Origin: RGIG3102 sp964369975
Lineage (GTDB): Bacteria > Bacillota > Clostridia > Oscillospirales > Ruminococcaceae
DNA length: 64,000 bases
Direction of reading: 5' to 3'
Assembly: GCA_964369975.1 (NCBI GenBank)
Contig: CAYJFZ010000005.1
Coordinates: 47,588 to 111,587, forward strand
Below are positions 45,546 through 54,753 of this stretch, piece by piece; positions within the stretch are counted from its first letter, which is position 1; each line of letters begins with the position of its first letter. The translations under genes and the position numbers were made by a program. The notes under the pieces were generated by a model that was given only the letters and a program-made list of their open reading frames with translations, had not been told where the DNA came from and searched no databases.

Positions 45546-46447
45546 TATAAGATCTCCTGTTTAATTTCTTGTGGCATTCTCTCAAAAAAGCTTTCTAAGG
45601 CTTCTTGCCAAGGACGCATTTCATCACCCACTGTTAATTTAAGCATCATATTTTCTAAAGAAGAATATTCAGGCCTTTTTGTCGGGCTTTTATATTCATC
45701 ACTTAAACAAGGCGCTACATCTGCTTTAACATTTGCTAATTTTACTATCATACAAGCAAAGTCATACCATGAACATTCCTCGTTATTCGTGCAGTGATAC
45801 ACCCCGTATTCTTCACTATTTACAAGTTTTAATATATGGTGTGACAAATCAGCAGAATTTGTAGGATTTCCTATTTGGTCATTCACTACTTTTAAACTGC
45901 CTCTTTGTTTTGCTGCTTTAATTATTGTTTTTACAAAGTTTGGGCCGTAGTAGCCATAAAGCCAAGCCGTCCTTACTATAATACTTCTTTTACAATACTG
46001 CTTTATAAATTCTTCGCCTGCAAGTTTTGTTTTGCCATACACAGAATAAGGAAGGGCAACATCATACTCACTAAAAGGAGTACTGCCTTGTCCACTAAAA
46101 ACATAGTCAGTAGATACCTGTATTAATTTTGCATTTACTTCTTGAGCTGCTAAAGCTAAGTTTCTTGCACCTAAAGCATTCACTTTAAAAGCTGCTGCCT
46201 GGTTTGTTTCACAGCCATCAACATTTGTAAAAGCTGCACAGTTTATAATAGTATTTATATTATTTTCTTTAATATAGGTTTTTGTTTTATCGTAGTCGGT
46301 AATGTCTAACTCATTAACATCTGTATAAAAAACTTTTGCATTTAGTATGTTTTCGCTTATATTTCCTAAATGTGTTTTCTTATTTTCTATATCTTTTCTA
46401 ATTTGAGTTGCAAGCATACCATTTGCGCCTGTAATTAATAAATTCAT
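45545..46447 (-). CDS. rfbD: dTDP-4-dehydrorhamnose reductase
   Basis: A 300-residue reductase with GANGMLATQI, STDYVFSGQG, and YGKTKLAGE containing the catalytic Tyr and Lys. It makes dTDP-L-rhamnose in the last step. Its start has AAGGAGAAG. rfbA lies 9 nt upstream. Confidence 0.96.
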   Translation of the reverse strand: MNLLITGANGMLATQIRKDIENKKTHLGNISENILNAKVFYTDVNELDITDYDKTKTYIKENNINTIINCAAFTNVDGCETNQAAAFKVNALGARNLALAAQEVNAKLIQVSTDYVFSGQGSTPFSEYDVALPYSVYGKTKLAGEEFIKQYCKRSIIVRTAWLYGYYGPNFVKTIIKAAKQRGSLKVVNDQIGNPTNSADLSHHILKLVNSEEYGVYHCTNNEECSWYDFACMIVKLANVKADVAPCLSDEYKSPTKRPEYSSLENMMLKLTVGDEMRPWQEALESFFERMPQEIKQEIL

Positions 46448-46455
46448 ACTTCTCC

Positions 46456-47340
46456 TTAATATCTAACCTTATTTTCGCTCACTTTATGTAAATGCTGGCC
46501 ATAAGGGCTTTTACCGTATTTTTTAGCACTTTCAATTAGCTGTTCTTTAGTTATCCAGCCATTTTTGTAGCCTATTTCCTCAGGAGCTGAAATTTTAACA
46601 CCCTGTCTTTTTTCAACCATCTGCACGAACACAGCAGCTTCTACTAAGCTGTCCATAGTTCCAGTATCAAGCCAGGCAAACCCTCTGCCTAATAATTGAA
46701 CATTTAAAGATTTATCGTTTAAATACATCTCATTTAAAGAAGTTATTTCAAGCTCACCTCTATTTGAAGGCTTTACTTTTTTAGCCATTCCACTTACGCC
46801 TTTTGGATAAAAATAAAGCCCTGTAACAGCGTAGTTACTTTTAGGATTTTGTGGCTTTTCTTCTATTGAAATAGCCTTGCCCTCATCATCAAACTCTACA
46901 ACACCAAAGCGCTCTGGGTCTTCTACATGGTAGCCAAAAACCGTAGCTTTATCATTGTTTGCATCGCTTGCAGCCTGCTCTAATATTGATGAAAATCCGT
47001 TGCCATAAAATATATTATCCCCTAAAACCATAGCGCAAGGAGAATCGCCAATAAATTCTTCTCCTATTAAAAATGCCTGCGCTAAGCCGTCTGGGCTTTC
47101 TTGCACCTTATATGATAATTTTATCCCAAACTGTGCCCCATCTCCTAAAAGCTCTTTAAACCTTGGAGTATCTTGAGGAGTTGAGATAATTAAAATATCC
47201 TTTATACCTGCAAGCATTAAAGTCGATAAAGGGTAGTATACCATGGGTTTATCGTATACTGGTAGTAGTTGTTTTGATGTTACCATAGTTAGTGGATACA
47301 GCCTTGTGCCTGCCCCACCTGCTAAAATTATGCCTTTCAT
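46456..47340 (-). CDS. rfbA: Glucose-1-phosphate thymidylyltransferase
   Basis: A 294-residue nucleotidyltransferase opening KGIILAGGAGTRLYPLT, with the catalytic Asp/Lys motifs EKPQNPKSNYAVTGLYFY and MVLGDNIFYGNG. It makes dTDP-glucose from dTTP and glucose-1-phosphate and is usually inhibited by dTDP-rhamnose. It starts the A-D-B order, without rfbC. Confidence 0.97.
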   Translation of the reverse strand: MKGIILAGGAGTRLYPLTMVTSKQLLPVYDKPMVYYPLSTLMLAGIKDILIISTPQDTPRFKELLGDGAQFGIKLSYKVQESPDGLAQAFLIGEEFIGDSPCAMVLGDNIFYGNGFSSILEQAASDANNDKATVFGYHVEDPERFGVVEFDDEGKAISIEEKPQNPKSNYAVTGLYFYPKGVSGMAKKVKPSNRGELEITSLNEMYLNDKSLNVQLLGRGFAWLDTGTMDSLVEAAVFVQMVEKRQGVKISAPEEIGYKNGWITKEQLIESAKKYGKSPYGQHLHKVSENKVRY

Positions 47341-47354
47341 ATTAAAAGCTCCTT

Positions 47355-48122
47355 TTATTTTAATTTAAAACCCCATTTTCTAAAATAGATGAACATCGAT
47401 TTTAGCTGTATTAAAAACTGCCTTTTGCTCGTCGATGTTTCCCTATGCCAAAAATGGATAACGCTTGCTAAATGATTATAGTATGCTTTGCCGTATTTTT
47501 TCGCTTTCATTGTGATATCTGCATCTTCAAAGTATAAAAAATAATCTTCATCAAAGCCACCTATTTTTTTAAATACTTCTGTTCTAATAGCAAAAAAACA
47601 GCCCGTACAAAAATCCACCTCAAAACTTGAGTCTTGATTTTTATAACGCATTAAATAGTCATCCTCAATATCTTTTAGAAACTTAAATTTTAACCTTCTT
47701 GATATTAAAGATAACAGCCCAGGTTTATTTTTTGCTATATATTGTATACTGCCATCAGGGTTATACACCTTCGGGCAAGAAATACTCACTTCTTTATGGC
47801 TTTGCATAAACTCAGTCATATTTTTAATAGTATTTTCATTGATTAAAATATCAGGGTTAATTATAAAATGATATTCACTATCAATTAAGTTAAGCACCTG
47901 ATTATGTGCTTTTCCAAAGCCTACATTTTCTTTATTAAATATATAGTTTACATAAGGAAATTCTTCTTTTAATTTTTCGCCTATTTTTTCCTGACTATTA
48001 TTATCTATAACAAAAAGAGTAAAGTTATCATCGGTGTTATCGATAATACTTTTTAATGTTTTTTTTGCATCTTCGTATTTGTTATATACTACAATACTCG
48101 CTGAATTTTTATAACAAGACAT
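47355..48122 (-). CDS. GT-A family 2 glycosyltransferase (rhamnosyltransferase-like)
   Basis: A 255-residue family 2 transferase: SIVVYNKYEDAKKTLKS, NKENVGFGKAHNQVL and IINPDILI with the metal-binding Asp, then GGFDEDYFLYFEDADI, typical of rhamnosyltransferases. It is upstream of rfbA on the same strand with 14 nt between, so it likely uses the dTDP-rhamnose made by the operon. It has no membrane segment. The acceptor is unknown. Confidence 0.9.
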   Translation of the reverse strand: MSCYKNSASIVVYNKYEDAKKTLKSIIDNTDDNFTLFVIDNNSQEKIGEKLKEEFPYVNYIFNKENVGFGKAHNQVLNLIDSEYHFIINPDILINENTIKNMTEFMQSHKEVSISCPKVYNPDGSIQYIAKNKPGLLSLISRRLKFKFLKDIEDDYLMRYKNQDSSFEVDFCTGCFFAIRTEVFKKIGGFDEDYFLYFEDADITMKAKKYGKAYYNHLASVIHFWHRETSTSKRQFLIQLKSMFIYFRKWGFKLK

Positions 48123-48264
48123 ACAAGGTTCCTTTTTTTTAATTATATTTTTTAATTATAGCACTTTTATACATTTATTTCAACTAATTCAATTAAAATA
48201 AAACTATTACAATACTCAAAAAGCGAAAACAAAAGATTTCTTCTTTCGTTTTCGCTTTTAGTTT

Positions 48265-49563
48265 TTATTTATTAATAAAATCTGCTATATCTTCTATTAC
48301 CTCATCGCTCACTTTATTTTCAAAATCATACTCTTGTAAATTTATATCTTTGTTATTTAGCATCTGTGGCATAAATAAGTGATTTAAGCCATCATAGGCT
48401 ATTAAATCTACATGCTCTGTATCTAAATAAGCTTGTAACATAGGCAGATAATCATTTTCATAAGTTACTTGAAAGTCCTCTTTTGCTTGTAAAATCAAAA
48501 CTGGCACTTTTGAATTTTTTATATAATCTTCATCATTTAATTCAAAGAGCGAGGCAAAATATACTCCATCCATTCCAAAGAAATTACCCTCATCTCCCTC
48601 TTCAAAAGCCTCTACTGTCTTTAGCATTGCATCTAATACAGCATATTGAGCCTGCGCTTCATCGTCCTCATAACTTTGAGAAATAGTTTGATAATGCTGA
48701 TCATAGATTATTTCATACAAATGCCTATTTGAGCCGCCTAACATAACAAAGCCTTGTAAGTTCTCTGTCAAACTTGCTATTTTCGGCGCTGCCATACCAC
48801 CTAAACTATGGCCTATTAAAAATACATCTTCACTAACATTTTCTTGTGCATAGTCTATGGCAAAAATAGCATCATTTATAGTTTCAGTATAGATAGTTAC
48901 TTCATCTAAAAAATCATATGGATTTTGATAGGTTGCCTTATTATAGCGAATAGTAGCTATACCATACTGGGCCAATTTATGAGCAATATCCTTAAAAGGA
49001 GTATTAACAGATATTGTTTCATTATAATCATTTGGCCCTGAGCCATGCACTAAAACTACAACAGGATAGTTTTTTGTGTCTTTTGGAGTTGTCAAAACGC
49101 CTTTAAGCTCATTTTCACCTATAATAATTTCAGTTTCTAAAAAAACATCGCTATTAGTTTCTAAGACAATATTTTTATTATGGTTAAAATAAATAGCTAT
49201 AAGCTCACTGTTTTTTGCATCGTAGCCGAGTATAACTGTTAAGGTGCCGTTTTCGTATTTTACTTCCTGCTCAAAAACTACCCCTCCAGCATCTTCGTAT
49301 ACTTTTTTACTATCTACTATTTTATCAAAATCGCCAAAATCAATAACCACACCCTCATAAGCGTATTTTAACTGGGTGCTACTAATACCAATATCTTTAT
49401 GTGCTTGCTCAATCACTTCATCAAATTGATTGTCTATTATTTCTTGCGTATTTCTTAGCGCTTTTTCTTTTAGCTCACTATTTTCTTCGTTCATATTGCT
49501 TTGACAGCCCGCTAAAGAAATTAATAGAAAAGAATAAAACAAGATTTTAAAATATTTTTTCAT
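48265..49563 (-). CDS. Lipoprotein with alpha/beta-hydrolase domain
   Basis: The 432-residue protein has a lipobox (SLAGC, Cys20), an N-terminal region that resembles DUF3887 (about residues 30-130), and an alpha/beta-hydrolase with HGSGPND oxyanion loop, nucleophile Ser in IGHSLGGMA, Asp in LQAKEDFQ and His in DGLNHLF. It is surface-exposed and probably an esterase; the substrate is unknown. Confidence 0.9.
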   Translation of the reverse strand: MKKYFKILFYSFLLISLAGCQSNMNEENSELKEKALRNTQEIIDNQFDEVIEQAHKDIGISSTQLKYAYEGVVIDFGDFDKIVDSKKVYEDAGGVVFEQEVKYENGTLTVILGYDAKNSELIAIYFNHNKNIVLETNSDVFLETEIIIGENELKGVLTTPKDTKNYPVVVLVHGSGPNDYNETISVNTPFKDIAHKLAQYGIATIRYNKATYQNPYDFLDEVTIYTETINDAIFAIDYAQENVSEDVFLIGHSLGGMAAPKIASLTENLQGFVMLGGSNRHLYEIIYDQHYQTISQSYEDDEAQAQYAVLDAMLKTVEAFEEGDEGNFFGMDGVYFASLFELNDEDYIKNSKVPVLILQAKEDFQVTYENDYLPMLQAYLDTEHVDLIAYDGLNHLFMPQMLNNKDINLQEYDFENKVSDEVIEDIADFINK

Positions 49564-49714
49564 AAAGCCTCCAATAATATTTAGATAAATTTCTAATTAT
49601 ATTAAACCACATAGCAAATATTTTGTCAACTCATAGTTTTTTTAATTAAGTATTGCTACTTTTGTATAAAGGTTGTATAATTTATTAGTATTATTATTTT
49701 AAGGAGAATTTAAA

Positions 49715-51070
49715 ATGAGTGAGAAAAATCAAGAAAAATTTCTTGAGAGAAAACATTTAGCAAATATGGCCCTTGGCCAAATTATAGGTGCAGGTGTTAT
49801 GGTTATGTCTATTCAGGCTTTAGGTATAACAGGAAGAAGTGTAAATATTGCATTTTTAATCGCCGCCTTATTTAGTATCGTAGCAGCCTTTCCTACTATT
49901 TTTGTAAGTTCAATGATGGTATTAAAGGGTGGTATCTATACTCAAAACACTATCTTCGTTGGAGAAAAGTTTGCAGGTTTTACTCAAACTATCTCTTTAC
50001 TTAGCACAGTTTCAATATCAATGTACGCCATTAGTTTAACTTCTTATATTTCAATGATATTCCCTCAAATAATACCTTTTACAAAAGTATTTTCAGTAGG
50101 CTTTTTATTATTATTTGTAGTTATAAATTATCAAGGTGTAAGAATGCTTGCAAAAGTTCAAAGTTTTATTTTTAAATTCTTACTTTCAGCACTTGCAATT
50201 TTCACTATTTTTGGAATACCACAAGTGGATATAAGTATATATTTTACAAATGAATTATTTAATCAGCCATTTATGAGTAATGGCGTTATCGGCTTACTTG
50301 AAGCCTCAGCGTTTTTAACTTTTGCAACTGGTGGCGCTGCTGGTATAACAGTTTTCTCAAGTGATGCTAAAAATCCACAAAAAGACATACCTTTTATCAT
50401 CATCTTTGTAACAGTCGGCGTTGCAGTTTTATATGCTTTCATGGCTACAGTTATAGGTGGTATCTTACCAGCGAATGAAGTTATACAAGCTGGCAACTTA
50501 GCTCCTATCGCTTTTCAAATACTGCCTTTACCACTATATTATTTCTTCTTGGTATTCGGGGCAATTTTCGCTATTGGCTCTGCTATGAATTCTATGATAG
50601 CGGCAAGTTTAAGACCTATGGCAACAGCTTGCAAAGACGGCTGGTTTCCTAATTGGCTTGGAAAACTACATCCAACAACAGGCGTCCCTGTTGGCTTTTT
50701 GGCAGTAATCACCTTAATAAATATCACTGTTATTTTACTGGGCATAGATGTTAGCCAAATAGGTAAATGGGTATTAATTATATCAAATGTTTTGATGTTT
50801 ATTTCATCATTATCAGTTATAAAACTACCAAAACTTTTCCCAGAAGCTTGGAAGCGCTCACCGTTTTATGTGCCAAATCCTATATTATATACAATGCTAA
50901 TATTAACGGCTGCCTCTTTATCAATGCAAGCATTTTTAAATCTTCGTGGCTTAAGCATAGAAATCATTATATTTAATATCGTAACAGCCTGTGTGATTGG
51001 CTTATATATCTTATTAAGGCATAAATCAGGTAAAGTAAATATGACTGCATCTTACGAAATAGTAGTTTAA
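49715..51070 (+). CDS. APC-family amino acid permease
   Basis: A 451-residue membrane protein with about twelve segments. The first has the family signature (MALGQIIGAGVMVMSI), and there is a FATGGAAGITVFSSDAKNP stretch in the middle. Substrate cannot be read from the sequence. It has an AAGGAG site and stands alone, upstream of the tautomerase gene. Confidence 0.9.
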   Translation: MSEKNQEKFLERKHLANMALGQIIGAGVMVMSIQALGITGRSVNIAFLIAALFSIVAAFPTIFVSSMMVLKGGIYTQNTIFVGEKFAGFTQTISLLSTVSISMYAISLTSYISMIFPQIIPFTKVFSVGFLLLFVVINYQGVRMLAKVQSFIFKFLLSALAIFTIFGIPQVDISIYFTNELFNQPFMSNGVIGLLEASAFLTFATGGAAGITVFSSDAKNPQKDIPFIIIFVTVGVAVLYAFMATVIGGILPANEVIQAGNLAPIAFQILPLPLYYFFLVFGAIFAIGSAMNSMIAASLRPMATACKDGWFPNWLGKLHPTTGVPVGFLAVITLINITVILLGIDVSQIGKWVLIISNVLMFISSLSVIKLPKLFPEAWKRSPFYVPNPILYTMLILTAASLSMQAFLNLRGLSIEIIIFNIVTACVIGLYILLRHKSGKVNMTASYEIVV

Positions 51071-51163
51071 TTAATTTGACACTATTTAATACCTATGATG
51101 TATTAAAGTTATAAAAAGTGTATTGTACACAGCTAATTTATTATAAAAAAGGAGTATTAGACT

Positions 51164-51385
51164 ATGCCACATATTGATATAGGAACTTATAAAGGATTAA
51201 TTCCACAAGAAAGAAAAAAAGAAATCGCTTTAAAAGTTAGAGAATTATTAGCAAAAGAACTTAGCAAAGATGAGGGGACATTCTTGGTGACTCTTACAGG
51301 AGTTGAAGAAAGCCAGTGGCGTGATTATATTACATCACTACGCAGCGAAAAAGAAGTAATCCTTGAATTTGAGCCAAAAAAATAA
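51164..51385 (+). CDS. 4-oxalocrotonate tautomerase-family protein
   Basis: A 73-residue protein with N-terminal Pro after the Met (MPHIDI), the catalytic base of the tautomerase superfamily, and a beta-alpha-beta fold ending VILEFEPKK. Its substrate is unknown. A clear AAGGAG site and a terminator frame it. Confidence 0.85.
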   Translation: MPHIDIGTYKGLIPQERKKEIALKVRELLAKELSKDEGTFLVTLTGVEESQWRDYITSLRSEKEVILEFEPKK

Positions 51386-51395
51386 TCATTAAATT

Positions 51396-51439
51396 AAAAC
51401 TACTGAGTATTGGCATTGCCATTTTCAGTAGTTTTTTTA
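51396..51439 (+). terminator. Terminator of the tautomerase gene
   Basis: The stem AAAACTACTGA/TCAGTAGTTTT with an inner TTGGCA/TGCCAA stem is followed by a T-run. Confidence 0.85.
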
Positions 51440-51604
51440 TTTTTCTATTTTTACTGCACTCTTAAATCTTTATAAAATTATTTTAAATTTTCACTTTTAC
51501 TAAAGGTAGTCGCTCTATTCCCCATAAGATAATTTAATGCAAATAATTATCTTATCTATATATTATATGCTAAGTAAAAATTATAAAACTTTTACTTAAG
51601 TATC

Positions 51605-51638
51605 AAAAAAACACAGTGTATAAACACTGTGTTTTTAT
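51605..51638 (-). terminator. Terminator of the GH25 gene
   Basis: The stem AAACACAGTG/CACTGTGTTT (51609-51634) lies just past the stop at 51643. Confidence 0.9.
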
Positions 51639-51642
51639 AATT

Positions 51643-53619
51643 TTAGTATCTTGTGTATGCAATATTTAAGTCAACATGACCTGCAACGCCAGCACAAGAG
51701 CCAGAACCTGTATATTGCCAGATATCATAATGATATCTAAAGTCTGTTTGAGCTGTATAATGTGCTACCCAAATATCGTATTGAGAAATTTGTGAGTAAT
51801 CAAGCTGGTAATAAAACCAAGATGCACTCGCATAAATACCTGCTTGATAGCCTGAATTTTCAACTGTTTCACAGAATGCTTTTGCAACAGCTGTCCTATG
51901 TGACTGACTTAATTTGTCTGCTCTACCTGTTTTTGCACTCGTTGAATACTCGCTGTCAAAATAGATAGGAAGCGCTAAGTTATATCCACGAACAGCTTGA
52001 ATTGCCATCGAGGCTTCTATTACTGCCTCTTCAGCTGTTATCGCTTGTGAGAAGAAATAAACTCCCACTTTAAGGCCTGCCTGTGTTGCGCCTTGTATGT
52101 TTTGTTTAAAGTAAGTATCTTCTACAACAGCGCCTGTTGAATACCCCCTATAACCTACTCTTATTATAGCAAAGTCGATACCTGCATCTTTAACAGTTTG
52201 CCAGTTTATAGTCCCTTGCCATTTTGAAACATCTATACCTATTGTATTACCCTCGAACAATACGCCGTCTTCATCAAAGAAGTAGCTTTTGCCTTGAATA
52301 ATATGTGTGCCTATTATTTTTTTACCATTTTTATCAAAGTAGTATGTCTTGCCATCAATATCTTGCCAGCCATAGTAAACAGTTTCTTTTTCTGTTACAG
52401 TTTCTTTCACTGTTTCTTGTGTAAGTTTTAAAATTGTTTTCCCGCTACCATCTGTTAAAGGTTTTCCGTCTTCATCAAATATATCAACGCTCACTTTTTC
52501 ACCTGTTGGCGGTGTCATTGTTGGCGGAGCTGTGCTTGCTGGTGGCTGTGTTGTCGGTGGTGCTGTACTTGCTGGTGGCTGTATTGTCGGCGGTGCTGTA
52601 CTTGCTGGTGGCTGTATTGTCGGCGGTGCTGTACTCGCCGGTGGCTGTATTGTTGGCGCTGTACTCGCCGGTGGCTGTGTTGTTGGAGCTGTACTCGCCG
52701 GCGGGCTTGTAACAGGGTCCGGTAATTCTGTATTTAATAATAGTATATTTAAAGGTGAATTATTGTATGTAAGATACGATGGGGTAAAACTTAAAGTGTT
52801 TGATAAATTCGCAACTGTCGCTCCATCATATTTATACGCCCCTATTAAATATCCTTGTGAGTCGTATTCTGGATAGTAGCCACTTGCAGAATTATCTTGT
52901 AATGAAATTGAGCCATCTGCGTGTAAAACAGGCTTATACTTTATTACATCTACTTCCTTTTCAACATCTTCTTGCTTTGCTTCACTTTTTACATATTCCA
53001 CTGTATCACTCGGTGCTGGTGGAGCTGTAGGAAGTACTGTTCCCTCAAAAGCAGAGTCTTCTGTTGAAGGATCAATTTCGCTTTCATCGACAACCTTATC
53101 TGAAACATCTTGTTCTTCATAAGCTACTTTTTCAGCTACTTCTACAGTTACAGCCTCGGGCATAATATAGCCTTCTAATTCTTCTATGCTAACTGTATAC
53201 TCACCTGCTGTAAGCTTTGTTAATTTTAAAAATCCATCATTTACATCCCAGTCTTTTTCATAGTAGTTATCAACGCCTTTAACAGTTAAAACGAAGTCAA
53301 CTCCTACTATCATCTCACCATTTTCATTTAAGATTTCGACCTCTAAGTCTTCTTCTACTGATGATGGGTTTAGTGTAATTTTTATATCTTCAATCACGCT
53401 TGAAGAAGAAGCCGATGAAGATGCAGACAAGGCTTGCTGTGATGATGATGAAGCAGAATTTGAAACTGCTAAAGATGTATCATCCACTCCACCTGTAATA
53501 GCGCTCACTCCTAAAGCTATCATTAAAGGCACTGTTATTATTAAAATAAATGCCGATACTTTTTGGTAAACATTAAAGGTTTTAAACCCTGTAATAGTAT
53601 TTTTTATAAATCTACTCAT
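51643..53619 (-). CDS. Surface GH25 lysozyme with cell-wall-binding and proline-rich repeats
   Basis: The 658-residue protein has an N-terminal membrane segment (about residues 20-42), a Ser-rich linker, a CnaB/SpaA-like beta domain (LKLTKLTAGEYTVSI), and a long PPAST-APPTxQ tandem repeat region encoded at about 52514-52700. Then comes a cell-wall-binding repeat pair (GWQDIDGKTYYFDKNGKK) and a C-terminal GH25 muramidase with GIDVSKWQG and PIYFDSEYS, carrying the catalytic acidic residues. It should cut peptidoglycan outside the cell, perhaps in remodelling or spore release. Confidence 0.92.
   Translation of the reverse strand: MSRFIKNTITGFKTFNVYQKVSAFILIITVPLMIALGVSAITGGVDDTSLAVSNSASSSSQQALSASSSASSSSVIEDIKITLNPSSVEEDLEVEILNENGEMIVGVDFVLTVKGVDNYYEKDWDVNDGFLKLTKLTAGEYTVSIEELEGYIMPEAVTVEVAEKVAYEEQDVSDKVVDESEIDPSTEDSAFEGTVLPTAPPAPSDTVEYVKSEAKQEDVEKEVDVIKYKPVLHADGSISLQDNSASGYYPEYDSQGYLIGAYKYDGATVANLSNTLSFTPSYLTYNNSPLNILLLNTELPDPVTSPPASTAPTTQPPASTAPTIQPPASTAPPTIQPPASTAPPTIQPPASTAPPTTQPPASTAPPTMTPPTGEKVSVDIFDEDGKPLTDGSGKTILKLTQETVKETVTEKETVYYGWQDIDGKTYYFDKNGKKIIGTHIIQGKSYFFDEDGVLFEGNTIGIDVSKWQGTINWQTVKDAGIDFAIIRVGYRGYSTGAVVEDTYFKQNIQGATQAGLKVGVYFFSQAITAEEAVIEASMAIQAVRGYNLALPIYFDSEYSTSAKTGRADKLSQSHRTAVAKAFCETVENSGYQAGIYASASWFYYQLDYSQISQYDIWVAHYTAQTDFRYHYDIWQYTGSGSCAGVAGHVDLNIAYTRY
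52514..52700. repeat. Tandem repeat encoding the PPAST-APPTxQ region
   Basis: About six units of 30-33 bp encode the Pro/Thr/Ser stalk of the GH25 protein. Near-identical units suggest length variation between strains. Confidence 0.9.
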
Positions 53620-53770
53620 TACTTCCTCTTTCTTTAATAATTATCTTTATTGTTTATTTAAAACATAGTTATCCATAATATAATAAGTAAATTTTATCAC
53701 ATTTATTACAAAATGTAAAGTTTTTTTATATTGTTTCACATTATTTGACATTTTATTTATTTTATAAAAG

Positions 53771-53930
53771 CAAAACAAAAATGCCACCCTTAGGTGACAT
53801 CTTTGTAAGAGAAAAAGTATATGAGGAAATGCAAGATTATTGAGCGCCAGCCTAACGGCTCAATATCTTAATTACATTATACACAGCCGTATTGAAAAAA
53901 TTTGTTGAATTTTGTTTTGTCAAAATCTTA
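53771..53930 (+). ncRNA. Structured RNA upstream of hpf, candidate raiA-motif RNA
   Basis: The stretch contains a 12-bp bulged stem (53833-53845 with 53858-53869), an imperfect hairpin (53782-53788 with 53793-53799), and a CGGCT (53856-53860) that can also pair with AGCCG (53885-53889). Conserved-looking unpaired segments (GTAAGAG, TATGAGGAAATGC) and the position ahead of hpf (raiA) fit the raiA RNA motif of Clostridia. Orientation is not certain: the first hairpin is better paired (a G-U where the plus strand has A-C) and followed by a U-run on the minus strand, as a terminator would be. I have no covariance search. Confidence 0.5.
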
Positions 53931-54035
53931 TTATTAAACTTATCTAAACTTTAAAGATTCTATAATATTATAAAGTCTTGCTTTACATATATTATTAATA
54001 AAATGTGTATATTTTGATAAATTTCAATGTATTTG

Positions 54036-54063
54036 TTGAAAATAAATATCTGTATGGTATAAT
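54036..54063 (+). promoter_or_regulatory. Promoter of hpf
   Basis: A -35 TTGAAA (54036-54041), a 16-nt spacer and a -10 TATAAT (54058-54063) lie 46 nt before the hpf start. Confidence 0.75.
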
Positions 54064-54108
54064 TAAGTTAAGATAGTAATATCTTAATATCCAAGGAGGT
54101 ACTAATTT

Positions 54109-54624
54109 ATGAAAATTAATACTATCGGTAGAAAAGTGGCCCTAAAAGACAGTTTCGTGTCTTACGCAGAGAAAAAATTAGAAAAATTGGATAAGTTTTT
54201 CCACGAAGACTCTCAAGCGACAATCACTGTAACTGTTGAAAAATCATGGCAAACAGTTGAAGTTGCAATCAAAGACAGAAAAATGACCTTTAGAAGTGAA
54301 AAAAGTGCTGAACAAATGGAAGAAGCATTTGATTTAGCAGTAGATTCTCTTGAAACTCAAATCCTAAAAAATAAAGGCAAGTTAAGTCAAAGGCATAAAA
54401 AATACGGATATGAATACTTTGATGAAACTCTTGATGAAATGGATGACTATGTAATTGAAAGACAAAAGGCATTTTTAATCAATGCGCAAAGCGTGGATGA
54501 GGCAATTTTAGAAATGAACTTATTAGCTCATGACTTTCATATGTTCCGCGATATTGTAACTAATGATATTCATGTAGTATATAAACGCAAAAATGGAAAT
54601 TACGGAGTAATTATTCCTGAATAA
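54109..54624 (+). CDS. hpf: Long-form ribosome hibernation promoting factor
   Basis: A 171-residue HPF. The N-terminal RaiA-like domain (NTIGRKVALKDSFVSYAEKKL, then VEVAIKDRKMTFRSE) binds the 30S decoding region, and the C-terminal domain (IERQKAFLINAQSVDEAILEM, then HVVYKRKNGNYGVI) pairs two ribosomes into 100S dimers. It has an AGGAGG site and its own promoter and terminator. Confidence 0.96.
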   Translation: MKINTIGRKVALKDSFVSYAEKKLEKLDKFFHEDSQATITVTVEKSWQTVEVAIKDRKMTFRSEKSAEQMEEAFDLAVDSLETQILKNKGKLSQRHKKYGYEYFDETLDEMDDYVIERQKAFLINAQSVDEAILEMNLLAHDFHMFRDIVTNDIHVVYKRKNGNYGVIIPE

Positions 54625-54637
54625 TATAAATTATATA

Positions 54638-54671
54638 ATACCACTCGAAAATTTCGAGTGGTATTTTTTTG
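54638..54671 (+). terminator. Terminator of hpf
   Basis: The perfect stem ATACCACTCGAAA/TTTCGAGTGGTAT is followed by seven T residues. Confidence 0.95.
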
Positions 54672-54753
54672 ATAAATTCAAAACTGGCGATTTGATTAAT
54701 TTCTCATTTTATAGTATAATTATTAGGATTAAAGGGATATAAAGAGGTATAAT

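Noticed and set aside
52514..52700. CRISPR-like or minisatellite array
   Set aside because: The repeats are continuous, in frame and encode the Pro/Thr stalk of the GH25 protein.
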